This document shows positions 26,635 to 34,482 of a stretch of 64,000 nt of DNA, in pieces. Each line of letters opens with the position of its first letter. Position 1 is the stretch's first letter. The stretch comes from Streptomyces sp. Tue6028 (GTDB taxonomy: Bacteria > Actinomycetota > Actinomycetes > Streptomycetales > Streptomycetaceae), in the NCBI RefSeq assembly GCF_002300165.1, contig NZ_MLCE01000012.1, positions 310,001-374,000 on the forward strand, in the 5' to 3' direction. The position numbers and the translations under genes are program-made. The notes under the pieces are model-generated. The model made no database searches. It saw nothing but the letters and a program-made list of their open reading frames with translations, and was not told the origin of the DNA.

Positions 26635-27534
26635 ATGCGGAACCGCAGTCACCGTTCACGGGCCGTCGTCGCCGTCGCGGCGGCGGCCCTCCTGGGCGTC
26701 GCCGGGTGCGACGCCTCCGGTGGCAACTCCCCGGCGCCGAGAGACACGTCCACGGCGCGTCCGTCCCCGAAGCCGACGCCCACGTGGAACACCAGCCCGC
26801 GGTCGCTGGCCGCGGTCGGCGACTCCATCACGCGGGGCTTCGACGCCTGTGCCGTGCTGTCGGACTGCCCCGAGGTGTCCTGGGCGACGGGCAGCGACGC
26901 GCAGGTCAAGTCCCTCGCCGTGCGGCTGCTCGGGAAGGCCGGGGCCGCCGAGCACAGCTGGAACTACGCGGTGACCGGCGCCCGGATGGCGGACCTGCCC
27001 GGCCAGATGGCGCAGGCGGCGACCCGGCGGCCGGAGCTGGTGACGGTGATGGCGGGCGCCAACGACGCCTGCCGTGCTTCGGCCTCCGCGATGACGTCCG
27101 TGGCGGACTTCCGCGCCGGCTTCCAGGACGCGATGGACACGCTGCGTGCGGCCCTGCCCAAGACCCAGGTGTACGTGTCGAGCGTGCCGGATCTGAAGCG
27201 GCTGTGGTCCCAGGGCCGCACGAGCGCGCTCGGCAAGCAGATCTGGAAGCTGGGGATCTGCCCGTCGATGCTGGGGGACGCGGACGCCCTGGACTCGGCG
27301 GCGACGCTGCGGCGCTCCAAGGTGCAGAACCGCGTCGAGGCGTACAACGAGGTGCTGCGCGAGGTGTGCGCCAAGGACCGGCGGTGCCGCTTCGACGGCG
27401 GCGCGGTCTTCGAGTACCGCTTCGACACGGAACAGCTGAGCCACTGGGACTGGTTCCACCCGAGCAAGAACGGGCAGGCGCGGCTGGCCGAGATCGCATA
27501 CCGCAACATCACCGCACGCAATCCGGTGACCTAG
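26635..27534 (+). CDS. SGNH/GDSL hydrolase lipoprotein
   Basis: 299 residues. A type II signal peptide ends in LGVAGC with lipidated C25, followed by a Ser/Thr/Pro-rich spacer to about residue 50. The SGNH catalytic blocks follow: GDS with S64 (LAAVGDSITRG), the block III asparagine in MAGANDAC and the DWFHPS block V with catalytic Asp and His. Several cysteines (ACAVLSDC, GICPS, VCAKDRRC) probably form disulfides. It is a cell-surface esterase, lipase or acetyl-polysaccharide deacetylase. The stop codon TAG overlaps the -10 element of the aldose epimerase gene that follows after 9 bp. Confidence 0.92.
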   Translation: MRNRSHRSRAVVAVAAAALLGVAGCDASGGNSPAPRDTSTARPSPKPTPTWNTSPRSLAAVGDSITRGFDACAVLSDCPEVSWATGSDAQVKSLAVRLLGKAGAAEHSWNYAVTGARMADLPGQMAQAATRRPELVTVMAGANDACRASASAMTSVADFRAGFQDAMDTLRAALPKTQVYVSSVPDLKRLWSQGRTSALGKQIWKLGICPSMLGDADALDSAATLRRSKVQNRVEAYNEVLREVCAKDRRCRFDGGAVFEYRFDTEQLSHWDWFHPSKNGQARLAEIAYRNITARNPVT

Positions 27535-27543
27535 GGTTCGCTC
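27532..27543 (+). promoter_or_regulatory. -10 element overlapping a stop codon
   Basis: TAGGGT (27532-27537) uses the TAG stop of the SGNH gene as its first three bases and ends 6 nt before the ATG of the epimerase gene, predicting a leaderless start. Confidence 0.45.
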
Positions 27544-28527
27544 ATGAGCGAACTTTTCAGCACACTTTCCGACGGCACCGCGGTCCATCGCTGGACTCTG
27601 GAGCGGTCGGGTGTGCGGGTACGGGTCCTGACGTACGGCGGGATCGTGCAGTCGGCCGAGATCCCCGACCGGGACGGGCGGACCGCGAACGTGGTGCTGG
27701 GCTTCCCCGACCTCGCGGGCTATCTCGCGCACCCGCAGCCGTACTTCGGCGCGCTGGTCGGCCGGTACGCGAACCGGATCGCGGGCGCCCGCTTCCCGCT
27801 CGACGGCTTCACCTACCACCTGACCCCGAACGACGGCCCGAACTCGCTGCACGGCGGCGAGTTCGGCTTCGACAAGCGGGTGTGGGACGCCGAGCCGGTC
27901 GACGGGGGCGTGCGGCTGTCGCGGGTCAGCCCGCACGGCGAGGAGGGCTTCCCGGGCCGGCTGGAGGTCTCGGCGACGTACACGCTCGACGCGGACGGCT
28001 CGCTGCGGATCGCGTACGAGGCGCGCACCGACGCGCCGACCGTGGTGAACCTGACCAGCCACACCTACTGGAACCTGAGCGGCGCGGGCAGCGCCGGGGG
28101 GCACGAACTGCGCCTCGCCGCCGGGCGGCTGACGCCGGTGGACGCGGACCTCATCCCGACCGGGGAGCTCGCCCCCGTCGAGGGCACGCGCTTCGACTTC
28201 CGGCAGTCCCGGAAGGTCGGCGCCGGGTACGACCACAACTTCGTGCTCGACAAGGGGGTGACGGACACCCCCGTCGAGGTGGCGGAGCTGCACGACCCGG
28301 ACTCCGGGCGCCTGCTGACCGTGTCGACCACCGAGCCGGGCCTCCAGCTCTACACGGCGGACCACCTCGACGACTCGCTCCCCTACGCGCCCGGTGACGG
28401 GATCGCGCTGGAGACACAGCACTTCCCCGACTCGCCGAACCGGCCGGACTTCCCGAGCACCGAACTGCGGCCGGGCGGGGTGTACCGGTCGGAGACCGTG
28501 CTCGGCTTCTCCGTGCGCGAGCGGTGA
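27544..28527 (+). CDS. galM: Aldose 1-epimerase (mutarotase)
   Basis: 327 residues, cytosolic. It interconverts alpha and beta anomers of galactose, glucose, arabinose and related sugars. Typical features are RYANRIAGARFPLDG, NSLHGGEFGFDKRVWD with the substrate histidine, NLTSHTYWNLSG and the C-terminal ALETQHFPDSPN, which contains the catalytic glutamate. It lacks the Tat signal of its paralogue at 52511-53665, to which it is clearly related, so the cell has an internal and an exported mutarotase. Gene stands 9 bp after the SGNH gene; a bidirectional terminator follows. Confidence 0.93.
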   Translation: MSELFSTLSDGTAVHRWTLERSGVRVRVLTYGGIVQSAEIPDRDGRTANVVLGFPDLAGYLAHPQPYFGALVGRYANRIAGARFPLDGFTYHLTPNDGPNSLHGGEFGFDKRVWDAEPVDGGVRLSRVSPHGEEGFPGRLEVSATYTLDADGSLRIAYEARTDAPTVVNLTSHTYWNLSGAGSAGGHELRLAAGRLTPVDADLIPTGELAPVEGTRFDFRQSRKVGAGYDHNFVLDKGVTDTPVEVAELHDPDSGRLLTVSTTEPGLQLYTADHLDDSLPYAPGDGIALETQHFPDSPNRPDFPSTELRPGGVYRSETVLGFSVRER

Positions 28528-28589
28528 CCGTCCCCGGCACCGTCCCGCCCCCCGGTCCGCGCCGGTGAGAACGGGCGCAGAACGAGGCG

Positions 28590-28625
28590 AGCCCCGGTCC
28601 GGAGGTCAGGTTCCGGGCCGGGGCT
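28590..28625. terminator. Bidirectional terminator galM / GH3
   Basis: Arms AGCCCCGGTCCGGA (28590-28603) and 28612-28625 pair over 14 bp with one G-U wobble and an 8-nt loop, between two convergent genes. Confidence 0.7.
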
Positions 28626-28650
28626 GGTCTTGGGGGCGGCTCGCCGCCCG

Positions 28651-31173
28651 TCACGCCTCGATGATCGTGCTCAGACGACGGTCCGTGAGGGAACGGCCTG
28701 CCTGAACCTCGTACGAACCCTTCACAAACGCCCACGATCCGCTGTTCTCGTCCCAGATCTCGAAGGCGCGCCGCGGGAGTTCCACAATGGCCTCCACGCC
28801 CTCGCCCGGTCCGGCCTCGACGCCCGCGAAGGCGGCGAGCCGGCGGGCGGGCCGCCCGGGGTCGGCCTCCACGGGGGCGAGGTAGATCTGGACGACCTCG
28901 CGTCCGGCGCGCTCGCCGCTGTTGCGGACGCGGACCGTCGCGGTCGTCCCCTCGACCTCGATCGACTCGTACGTCCAGTCGGTGTATCCGAGGCCGTGCC
29001 CGAAGGCGTACGAGGGGGTCCTGCTCTCCCTGTCCCAGGCGCGGTAGCCGATGAACAGGTCCTCGGTGTACGGGAGTGCGCCGCCGTCCGGGACGACCTG
29101 GGTGACCGGGGCCTGTGCGAGGGAGCCCCAGGTGGTGGGCAGACGGCCGCCCGGCTCGTGCGCCCCGGTGAGGACGTCGGCGAGCGCGGAGCCGCCCTCC
29201 TGGCCGGGGAACCAGCTCAGCAGCACCGCGGCGACCTCGTCGCGCCACGGCAGCTCGACCGGGGAACCGGAGTTGACGACGACCACGGTGTTCGGGTTGG
29301 CGGCGGCGACGGCGTGCACCAGCTCGTCCTGACGGCCCGGCAGACGCAGATCCTTCCGGTCGAAGCCCTCGGACTCGACGCGCTCGGTGGTGGCGACCAC
29401 CACGACGGCCGTGTCCGCGGCGCGGGCCGCCTCGACGGCCTCGGCGATCAGTTCGTCGGGGTCGCGCTGCGGTTCCTGATGGGTCAGCGTGAAGGTGATC
29501 GCCTTCATCGGCATGCCCTCGGGGAGGGCCACGACCTGGGTGAGGGAGACCTCCACCGGCTCGCCCACGGTGAGTTCGGCCCGGGCCCGGGGCACCGGCG
29601 CGCCGAAGAACGACAGGAACGGGTCGTCCTTGTCGGCGCGCTGGACGTCGTCGAAGTACGTGACGCCGTCGACGGTGAGGGTGAAGGCGCCCAGGCCCCT
29701 GATGCCGAAGGTGTGCGGGCCGCCGACGCGCGGGGTGAACCGGCCGGTCAGCTCGATGGTGCGCAGGGCGTCGTGGGTGACCCCCTCGGGCAGGTCGTTG
29801 CCCATCCACTGGATGTGGCCGTTGGGCGCGGAGCCGGTTCCGATGATCTCTCCGTGTGAGTCGCGGCAGACCGCGCGCAGCTCGAAACCCTGGTCGGCGA
29901 CGGCGAGTTCCTCGTTCGGGTCGGCGCCGACGGCGTAGCTGAGGGCGCCTTCGGGCAGGGCGGCGGTCAGACCGTCCAGCGGGGAGACCACGTGGGCGGG
30001 GAAGACGGTGGCGGAGCCGCCGCCGAGGACGCGGGCGTCGCGGGCGGCGGCGCCGATCAGTGCCACCGTGCCCGGCCTCAGGGGCAGCGCCCTGCTTCCG
30101 TCGCGGGCCTCGTTGCGTACCAGGACGAAGGCGCGGCGGGCGATCTCGCGGGCCAGGGCCTCCCCGTCGACGGGGGCCGGCGGCTCGGTGACGACCGGTT
30201 CCGCGCCGTCCAGGATGCCGACGCGGGCGGCGAGGCGCAGGACGTTGCGGACGGCGTCGTCGACGGTGGACTCCTGGACCCGTCCGTCGCGGACGGCCTG
30301 CGCGAGCGGCGCGCCGTAGACGGTTCGCGGGCCGGGCATGGCGACGTCCAGGCCGCCCTCGACGGCGGCCGTGGTGGAGCGGGCCGCGGTCCAGTCGGAG
30401 ACGTTGAAGCCGTCGAAGCCCCACTCGCCGCGCAGGATCCCGTTCACGAGGTGGTGGTGCTCGGTCATCGTGGTGCCGTTGACCGAGTTGTAGGCGGTCA
30501 TGATGCCCCAGGGGCGGGCGTTCTCCACGATGGCCTCGAAGGGGGCCAGATAGAGCTCGCGCAGCGCGCGTTCGGAGACCAGGTTGTCCACCGTGAAGCG
30601 GTCGGTCTCGGCGTCGTTGGCGACGAAGTGTTTGACGGTGGTGCCGACGCCGCCCGACTGCACGCCCCGCACATAGCCCGAGCCGATGACGCCGGTCAGG
30701 TACGGGTCCTCGCTGTACGCCTCGAAGTGCCGCCCGCCGAGCGGGGAACGGTGCAGGTTCACGGTGGGCGCGAGGAGGACGTGGACGCCCTTGCGGCGGG
30801 CCTCCTGGGCGAGCAGGACGCCGGCACGCTCGGCGAGGGCCGGGTCCCAGGTGGCGGCGAGCGCGGTGGGGGACGGGAGGGCGATCGAGGGGTCGTCGGA
30901 GGTCCAGCGCACCCCGCGGACCCCGATCGGGCCGTCGGACATCACGAGGGACCGCAGTCCGATCTCGGGGAGCGCGGGCAGCGTCCACATGTCCTGCCCG
31001 GACAACAGGCGGGCCTTCGCGTCCAGATCGAGCCTGCCGAGAGCCGCCTCGACGACGGCCTCGCGGGCGTCGTCGCGCCTGTCCTGCCTGTCCTGCCTGT
31101 CCTGCCTGTCCTGCCTGTCCTGCCTGTCCTGCCTGTCCTGCCTGTCCTGCCTGTCCTTCACGGTATCCGCCAC
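28651..31173 (-). CDS. Glycoside hydrolase family 3 beta-glucosidase with PA14 insert
   Basis: 840 residues, GTG start with AGGAGG 7 nt upstream. A retaining beta-glycosidase without signal peptide, so it acts on imported oligosaccharides. Order of parts: residues 7-33 nine consecutive D-R-Q/R triplets; about 45-330 the GH3 TIM barrel with nucleophile D260 (GFNVSDW); about 345-730 the GH3 C-terminal domain, interrupted by a PA14 domain near 415-535 (GRFTPRVGGPHTFGIRGLG, TLTVDGVTYFDD); about 745-815 a fibronectin-III-like cap. The triplets are encoded by a 9-bp DNA repeat and sit ahead of the catalytic domain, so their number can change without shifting the frame. It is divergent from a TetR gene, which probably controls it. 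Confidence 0.95.
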   Translation of the reverse strand: MADTVKDRQDRQDRQDRQDRQDRQDRQDRQDRRDDAREAVVEAALGRLDLDAKARLLSGQDMWTLPALPEIGLRSLVMSDGPIGVRGVRWTSDDPSIALPSPTALAATWDPALAERAGVLLAQEARRKGVHVLLAPTVNLHRSPLGGRHFEAYSEDPYLTGVIGSGYVRGVQSGGVGTTVKHFVANDAETDRFTVDNLVSERALRELYLAPFEAIVENARPWGIMTAYNSVNGTTMTEHHHLVNGILRGEWGFDGFNVSDWTAARSTTAAVEGGLDVAMPGPRTVYGAPLAQAVRDGRVQESTVDDAVRNVLRLAARVGILDGAEPVVTEPPAPVDGEALAREIARRAFVLVRNEARDGSRALPLRPGTVALIGAAARDARVLGGGSATVFPAHVVSPLDGLTAALPEGALSYAVGADPNEELAVADQGFELRAVCRDSHGEIIGTGSAPNGHIQWMGNDLPEGVTHDALRTIELTGRFTPRVGGPHTFGIRGLGAFTLTVDGVTYFDDVQRADKDDPFLSFFGAPVPRARAELTVGEPVEVSLTQVVALPEGMPMKAITFTLTHQEPQRDPDELIAEAVEAARAADTAVVVVATTERVESEGFDRKDLRLPGRQDELVHAVAAANPNTVVVVNSGSPVELPWRDEVAAVLLSWFPGQEGGSALADVLTGAHEPGGRLPTTWGSLAQAPVTQVVPDGGALPYTEDLFIGYRAWDRESRTPSYAFGHGLGYTDWTYESIEVEGTTATVRVRNSGERAGREVVQIYLAPVEADPGRPARRLAAFAGVEAGPGEGVEAIVELPRRAFEIWDENSGSWAFVKGSYEVQAGRSLTDRRLSTIIEA
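31075..31155. repeat. 9-bp tandem repeat inside the GH3 gene
   Basis: Eight perfect head-to-tail copies of a 9-bp unit (GACAGGCAG on the coding strand, 31084-31155) plus one degenerate copy (31075-31083). They encode D-R-Q triplets at residues 7-33. Unit length is a multiple of three, so slippage changes protein length only. Confidence 0.95.
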
Positions 31174-31280
31174 CGCGGCACCTCCTGGTCGAAGTCCTGG
31201 ACGCCCACATCCTGCACCCGCCGCCTGTAGAGCGGTAGGTTTCGTGACCTCGCCGTTATTCGAAGGGTGATCGGATGCCG

Positions 31281-31292
31281 TACGGTGACGCC
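31281..31292 (+). promoter_or_regulatory. -10 element for leaderless TetR mRNA
   Basis: TACGGT (31281-31286), then 6 nt to the ATG at 31293. The 101-bp region between the GH3 and TetR starts also has an AGGT-N6-ACCT inverted repeat near 31231, a possible operator. Confidence 0.4.
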
Positions 31293-31868
31293 ATGGCGAC
31301 CAGGACCAGGAGCGAGGAGCGGCGCGCGGAGATCGTGCGCGCGGCCCTCGATGTGATCGCCGAGCGCGGCTACCGGGGCGCGAGCCTCGCCGCCGTCGCC
31401 GAGCGGGTGGGCCTCACCCAGCAGGGGCTGCTGCACCACTTCCCGACGAAGGAGGCGCTGCTCGTCGCGGTGCTCAAGGAGCGGGACCAGTGGGACGCCG
31501 TGCCCGACTCCCGGTGGCGGGCCGACCTGCTCGCCTCACTCGTCGAGTACAACGCGATGCGGCCCGGGATCATCCAGACCTTCTCCGCGCTGCTCGGCGA
31601 GAGCGTCACCGAGGGGCACCCGGCGCGCGAGTTCTTCACCGAGCGGTACGGCGCCGTGCGCGCGAGCATGGCGTCGGTGCTGCGCGCCGAGTACGGGGAG
31701 CGGCTCCCCGGCGGACTCACGCCGGAGCGCGCCGCCCCCCTGCTCGTGGCGGTGATGGACGGACTCCAGTACCAGTGGCTGCTGGACCCGGAGTCGGTGG
31801 ACATGCCGGCCGCCTTCCGGGACTTCCTCGCGCTGCTGGGCGAGGACCCGGGCCCGGACGGGGCCTGA
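31293..31868 (+). CDS. TetR-family transcriptional regulator
   Basis: 191 residues from the ATG at 31293; an in-frame ATG at 31275 with GAAGGG upstream is an alternative. The N-terminal HTH (residues 6-52) is textbook TetR: RSEERRAEIVRAALDVIAER, GYRGASLAAVAERVGLTQQG, LLHHFPTKEALL. The C-terminal ligand domain is short and helical. It lies divergently from the GH3 beta-glucosidase; by analogy with streptomycete GH3/TetR pairs, it is likely to repress that gene and respond to a sugar or a glycoside released by it. Confidence 0.92.
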   Translation: MATRTRSEERRAEIVRAALDVIAERGYRGASLAAVAERVGLTQQGLLHHFPTKEALLVAVLKERDQWDAVPDSRWRADLLASLVEYNAMRPGIIQTFSALLGESVTEGHPAREFFTERYGAVRASMASVLRAEYGERLPGGLTPERAAPLLVAVMDGLQYQWLLDPESVDMPAAFRDFLALLGEDPGPDGA

Positions 31869-31943
31869 GCGGCGACCGCGCCCTGCCCGCCGCGGCTCCC
31901 CGGCACCGCCCTCGCCCCCGGCCGCGGCTCTCCAGGCCCGCCC

Positions 31944-32324
31944 TCACGGGATCGCCGCGACGACCTCGACCTCGACGAGGGCGTCCGGCTCGAAGAGGCG
32001 GGACGCCTCGAAGGTCATGCTGGTGGGGGCGGTTCCGGTGAGGAACTCGCGCCGCACGGCGCCGTATTCGCCGATGCCGTCGATGTCGGTCAGATACGTG
32101 CGGATGTTGATGACGTCGGCGAGGGTCGCGCCGTGCGCCTTGAGCAGGGCGTCGAGCGCCTCGAAGACCCCGCGGCTCTGGGTGGCCAGGTCCGGGCCGT
32201 CCGCGACCTGCCCGGACACGTACAACAGGACGCCTCCGCCCGGGAGTTCGACGCGGGCGACCTGCGAGTAGAAGGAGTTGGCGGGCTGCGGCGCGGAGGC
32301 CGGGTTGTCGAGTGTGATCTGCAC
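31944..32324 (-). CDS. RidA-family (YjgF/YER057c/UK114) enamine/imine deaminase
   Basis: 126 residues, the usual RidA length, GTG start. RidA proteins hydrolyse reactive enamine/imine intermediates from PLP enzymes and protect them from damage. Recognisable parts are YVSGQVADGPDL, LLKAHGATLADVINIRTYLTD with the conserved arginine, and FEPDALVEVEVVAAIP. It lies 9 bp downstream of a dehydrogenase that can reduce imines or 3-hydroxy acids, so the pair may act together on the same class of intermediates. Trimeric and cytosolic by family. Confidence 0.9.
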   Translation of the reverse strand: MQITLDNPASAPQPANSFYSQVARVELPGGGVLLYVSGQVADGPDLATQSRGVFEALDALLKAHGATLADVINIRTYLTDIDGIGEYGAVRREFLTGTAPTSMTFEASRLFEPDALVEVEVVAAIP

Positions 32325-32333
32325 AGGATCCCC

Positions 32334-33155
32334 TCAGGCCGAGGTGCGGATGTGGGTGACGGCCCGCGCGACGTCCGCGCGGGCGACGGCCGGGTCCGCG
32401 GCGGCGGACCGGTAATGCTCCAGTACGGCTTCCAGGGCGGGCAGCCGGGCCGCCTCGACCGCCAGACCCACGTCCTTCACCGCGAGCGAGGTGCCGAAGT
32501 GCACACCGTCGGCGAAGGCACGGGCGACGGCGCCGCCGAGCGGACTGTTCGCGAGAGCGGTGCGCGCGGTGTCGTCGTCGAGGCCGAGGGCCCGCGCGAG
32601 GACCATGCTCTCGGCGACCAGGGCGAGCCCGCCGAGGACGGCGGAGTTGACGACCAGTTTGAGCGCGGCGCCCGAGCCGGGCGGGCCGGTCCGGGTCACC
32701 GTCCCGAGGTGCGCCAGCACCCGCTCGACGCGGGCGGTGTCACCGCCCGCGAGGATGCCGAGCGCGCCCGCCTCCGCCCGGTCCGTGCTGCCCATGACCG
32801 GCGCGTCCACCAGCGTCACGCCCTCCCCGAGCCGTGCGGCCAGTTCCCTGACGACGTCCGGGCCGACCGTCGACATCTCCACCCAGCAGGCGCCCGCGCG
32901 CAGTTCCGGGAGGACGGCGCCGGCCACCGCGTCGAGCGCGGCCGGGTCGGCGAGCATCGTGATCACCACGTCCGCGTCGCGCACCGCCTCGGCCGGGGAC
33001 GCGGCGAGCACGGCCCCCCGCGCGACGAGCGGTGCCGCCTTACCCGGCGTCCGGTTCCAGACGGTCAACGGGTGCCCGACGTCCAGGAGTCGGCGCGCCA
33101 TGGGCGCGCCCATGTGTCCCAGCCCCAGGAAGGCGATCTTCTCCATCGTGTCCAT
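32334..33155 (-). CDS. NAD(P)-dependent 3-hydroxyisobutyrate dehydrogenase-like / imine reductase-like enzyme
   Basis: 273 residues. The N-terminal Rossmann domain (KIAFLGLGHMGAPMARRLLDVG) and a C-terminal all-helical dimerisation domain identify the beta-hydroxyacid dehydrogenase family. MSTVGPDVV and DAPVMGS are conserved substrate blocks, and K in ALKLVVNSAVLGG is the family's catalytic lysine. Substrate unknown. The ATG at 33155 has no ribosome site but follows TAGCGT by 7 nt, so the message is leaderless. Operonic with the RidA gene and divergent from a LysR regulator with which it shares a compact promoter. Confidence 0.88.
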   Translation of the reverse strand: MDTMEKIAFLGLGHMGAPMARRLLDVGHPLTVWNRTPGKAAPLVARGAVLAASPAEAVRDADVVITMLADPAALDAVAGAVLPELRAGACWVEMSTVGPDVVRELAARLGEGVTLVDAPVMGSTDRAEAGALGILAGGDTARVERVLAHLGTVTRTGPPGSGAALKLVVNSAVLGGLALVAESMVLARALGLDDDTARTALANSPLGGAVARAFADGVHFGTSLAVKDVGLAVEAARLPALEAVLEHYRSAAADPAVARADVARAVTHIRTSA

Positions 33156-33162
33156 GTGCGTG

Positions 33163-33206
33163 ACGCTAGACGTGCCCCCGTGATGCGACAAGCGAATGTC
33201 TAGCAT
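33163..33206. promoter_or_regulatory. Compact divergent leaderless promoters, dehydrogenase/LysR
   Basis: Minus: TTGTCG (33186-33191), 17-bp spacer, TAGCGT (33163-33168), 7 nt, ATG 33155. Plus: TAGCAT (33201-33206), 7 nt, ATG 33214. The two -10 elements form mirror-image GCTAGAC / GTCTAGC arms (33165-33171 and 33198-33204), 33 bp apart centre to centre, so both promoters fit inside 58 bp and must overlap LysR binding. Confidence 0.6.
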
Positions 33207-33213
33207 GGGATCC

Positions 33214-34278
33214 ATGCCGAACCCGCATATCGAGATCTCGGGCTCCCCGCCGCCGGACGCATCGGCACTGGTCTCCTCGCCACCGGACTCCGCGCCATCC
33301 GACTCCCTGCCTCCGGGCTCCCCCGCAGCGGACGCCCCGGCGCCCCAGAGCGCCCCCGATCTGAGCACCACATGGCTGCGGGTCTTCCTGGAGGTGGCCC
33401 GGCACGGTTCGTTCACCGTGGCGGCGCGGACGCTGGGGTGGACCCAGTCGGCGGTGTCGCGCCAGATCTCCTCTCTGGAGGCGGCGCTCGGCGGGGCGCT
33501 CCTCTTCGACCGGCTGCCCCGGGGCGTCCGGCTGACGGAGGCCGGGCAGGTCCTCGTGCCTCACGCCGAGTCGGTGGTCGAGCGGCTCCTCGGGGCCGGC
33601 CGCGAACTGGCCGCACTGCGGGAGCGGGCCGGCGGACGCCTGCGGGTGGGCGCCTTCGCCACGGCGGACGCGGCCCTCGTCCCGCGGGCCATCGCGGCGT
33701 TCCGGGTCCGCAGCCCCGGGGTCCGGATCAGCCGCGAGGAAGGGCTCACCCCCGCGCTGCTGGACCGGCTCTCCGCCGACCGGCTCGATCTGGCGGTCGT
33801 GTCGACGACGGGCCGGGCCCGGCTGGACACCTGCGCCCTGCACCACATCCTCGACGAGTCCCTGTACGTCGCGGTCCCCGCCGGACATCCGCTCGCCGCC
33901 GAACCGTCCGTGCGGCTGTCCCGGCTCGCCGACGCCGACTGGATCTCCGGCGGTCCGCGCCCCGAGGGCACCCTCCTCGACGCGGCCCTGCGGCACGGGT
34001 TCCGGCCGCGCGTCGCACACGTCGTCGCCGAGTGGACCGCCAAGCTGGGATACGTCGCCGCCGGGCTCGGCGTCACCCTGGTCCCGGCGCTCGCGGCGGA
34101 GTCCGTGCGGCCCGACGTCGCCCTGCTCCCGGTGCTCGACGAGGACGCGCCGGCACGGGCGGTGTACGCGGCGACCGTGCGCGGACGGTCCCTGACACCG
34201 GCGGCGGAGGCGTTCCTGGCCGCGCTGCGGGAGTCGGCGACGAGGATCCCCGGCACCCGTGCCGGCGGGGCGGTGTGA
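33214..34278 (+). CDS. LysR-family transcriptional regulator
   Basis: 354 residues from the ATG at 33214 (7 nt after TAGCAT); ATGs at 33196 and 33205 overlap the -10 element and are less likely. It has an unusual N-terminal extension of about 45 residues, low-complexity and rich in Ser, Pro and Ala, before the winged HTH (LSTTWLRVFLEVARHGSFTV, AARTLGWTQSAVSRQISSLEAAL). The LysR substrate domain follows (GRLRVGAFATADAALVPRAI onward). By position it regulates the divergent dehydrogenase-RidA operon. The extension is not part of the family and its purpose is unknown. Confidence 0.9.
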   Translation: MPNPHIEISGSPPPDASALVSSPPDSAPSDSLPPGSPAADAPAPQSAPDLSTTWLRVFLEVARHGSFTVAARTLGWTQSAVSRQISSLEAALGGALLFDRLPRGVRLTEAGQVLVPHAESVVERLLGAGRELAALRERAGGRLRVGAFATADAALVPRAIAAFRVRSPGVRISREEGLTPALLDRLSADRLDLAVVSTTGRARLDTCALHHILDESLYVAVPAGHPLAAEPSVRLSRLADADWISGGPRPEGTLLDAALRHGFRPRVAHVVAEWTAKLGYVAAGLGVTLVPALAAESVRPDVALLPVLDEDAPARAVYAATVRGRSLTPAAEAFLAALRESATRIPGTRAGGAV

Positions 34279-34482
34279 ACCGTCCGGCCGTGTCCGCCCC
34301 CGACTCCAGGGCGGCTTGAACCGTCCGGTCACACGGGTCTCCCGGGCCTCCCGGGCCACGCGCCATGGCGTGAGCCCCGGCCGTCACGGGATACTGCCGC
34401 CGTCCGGCAGCGTCCCCCGAGCTCCCGACCGCGCAGGAGCGAGGGGCTCCCCCCATCCCGGCGACGGAAGGTACGAACTCCC

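Noticed and set aside
26418..28397. Long plus-strand frame over the SGNH and galM genes
   Set aside because: It crosses two well-supported genes in another frame and has Arg/Gly/Ala shadow composition.
31075..31155. Frameshift or assembly error in the GH3 start region
   Set aside because: The frame stays open through the 9-bp repeats and the GTG start has AGGAGG at 7 nt; the repeat is a real in-frame array unless long reads show otherwise.
28151..31210. 1019-codon minus-strand frame over GH3
   Set aside because: Shadow frame of the GH3 gene in the same direction; Arg/Pro-rich and without domains, starts beyond the GH3 start.
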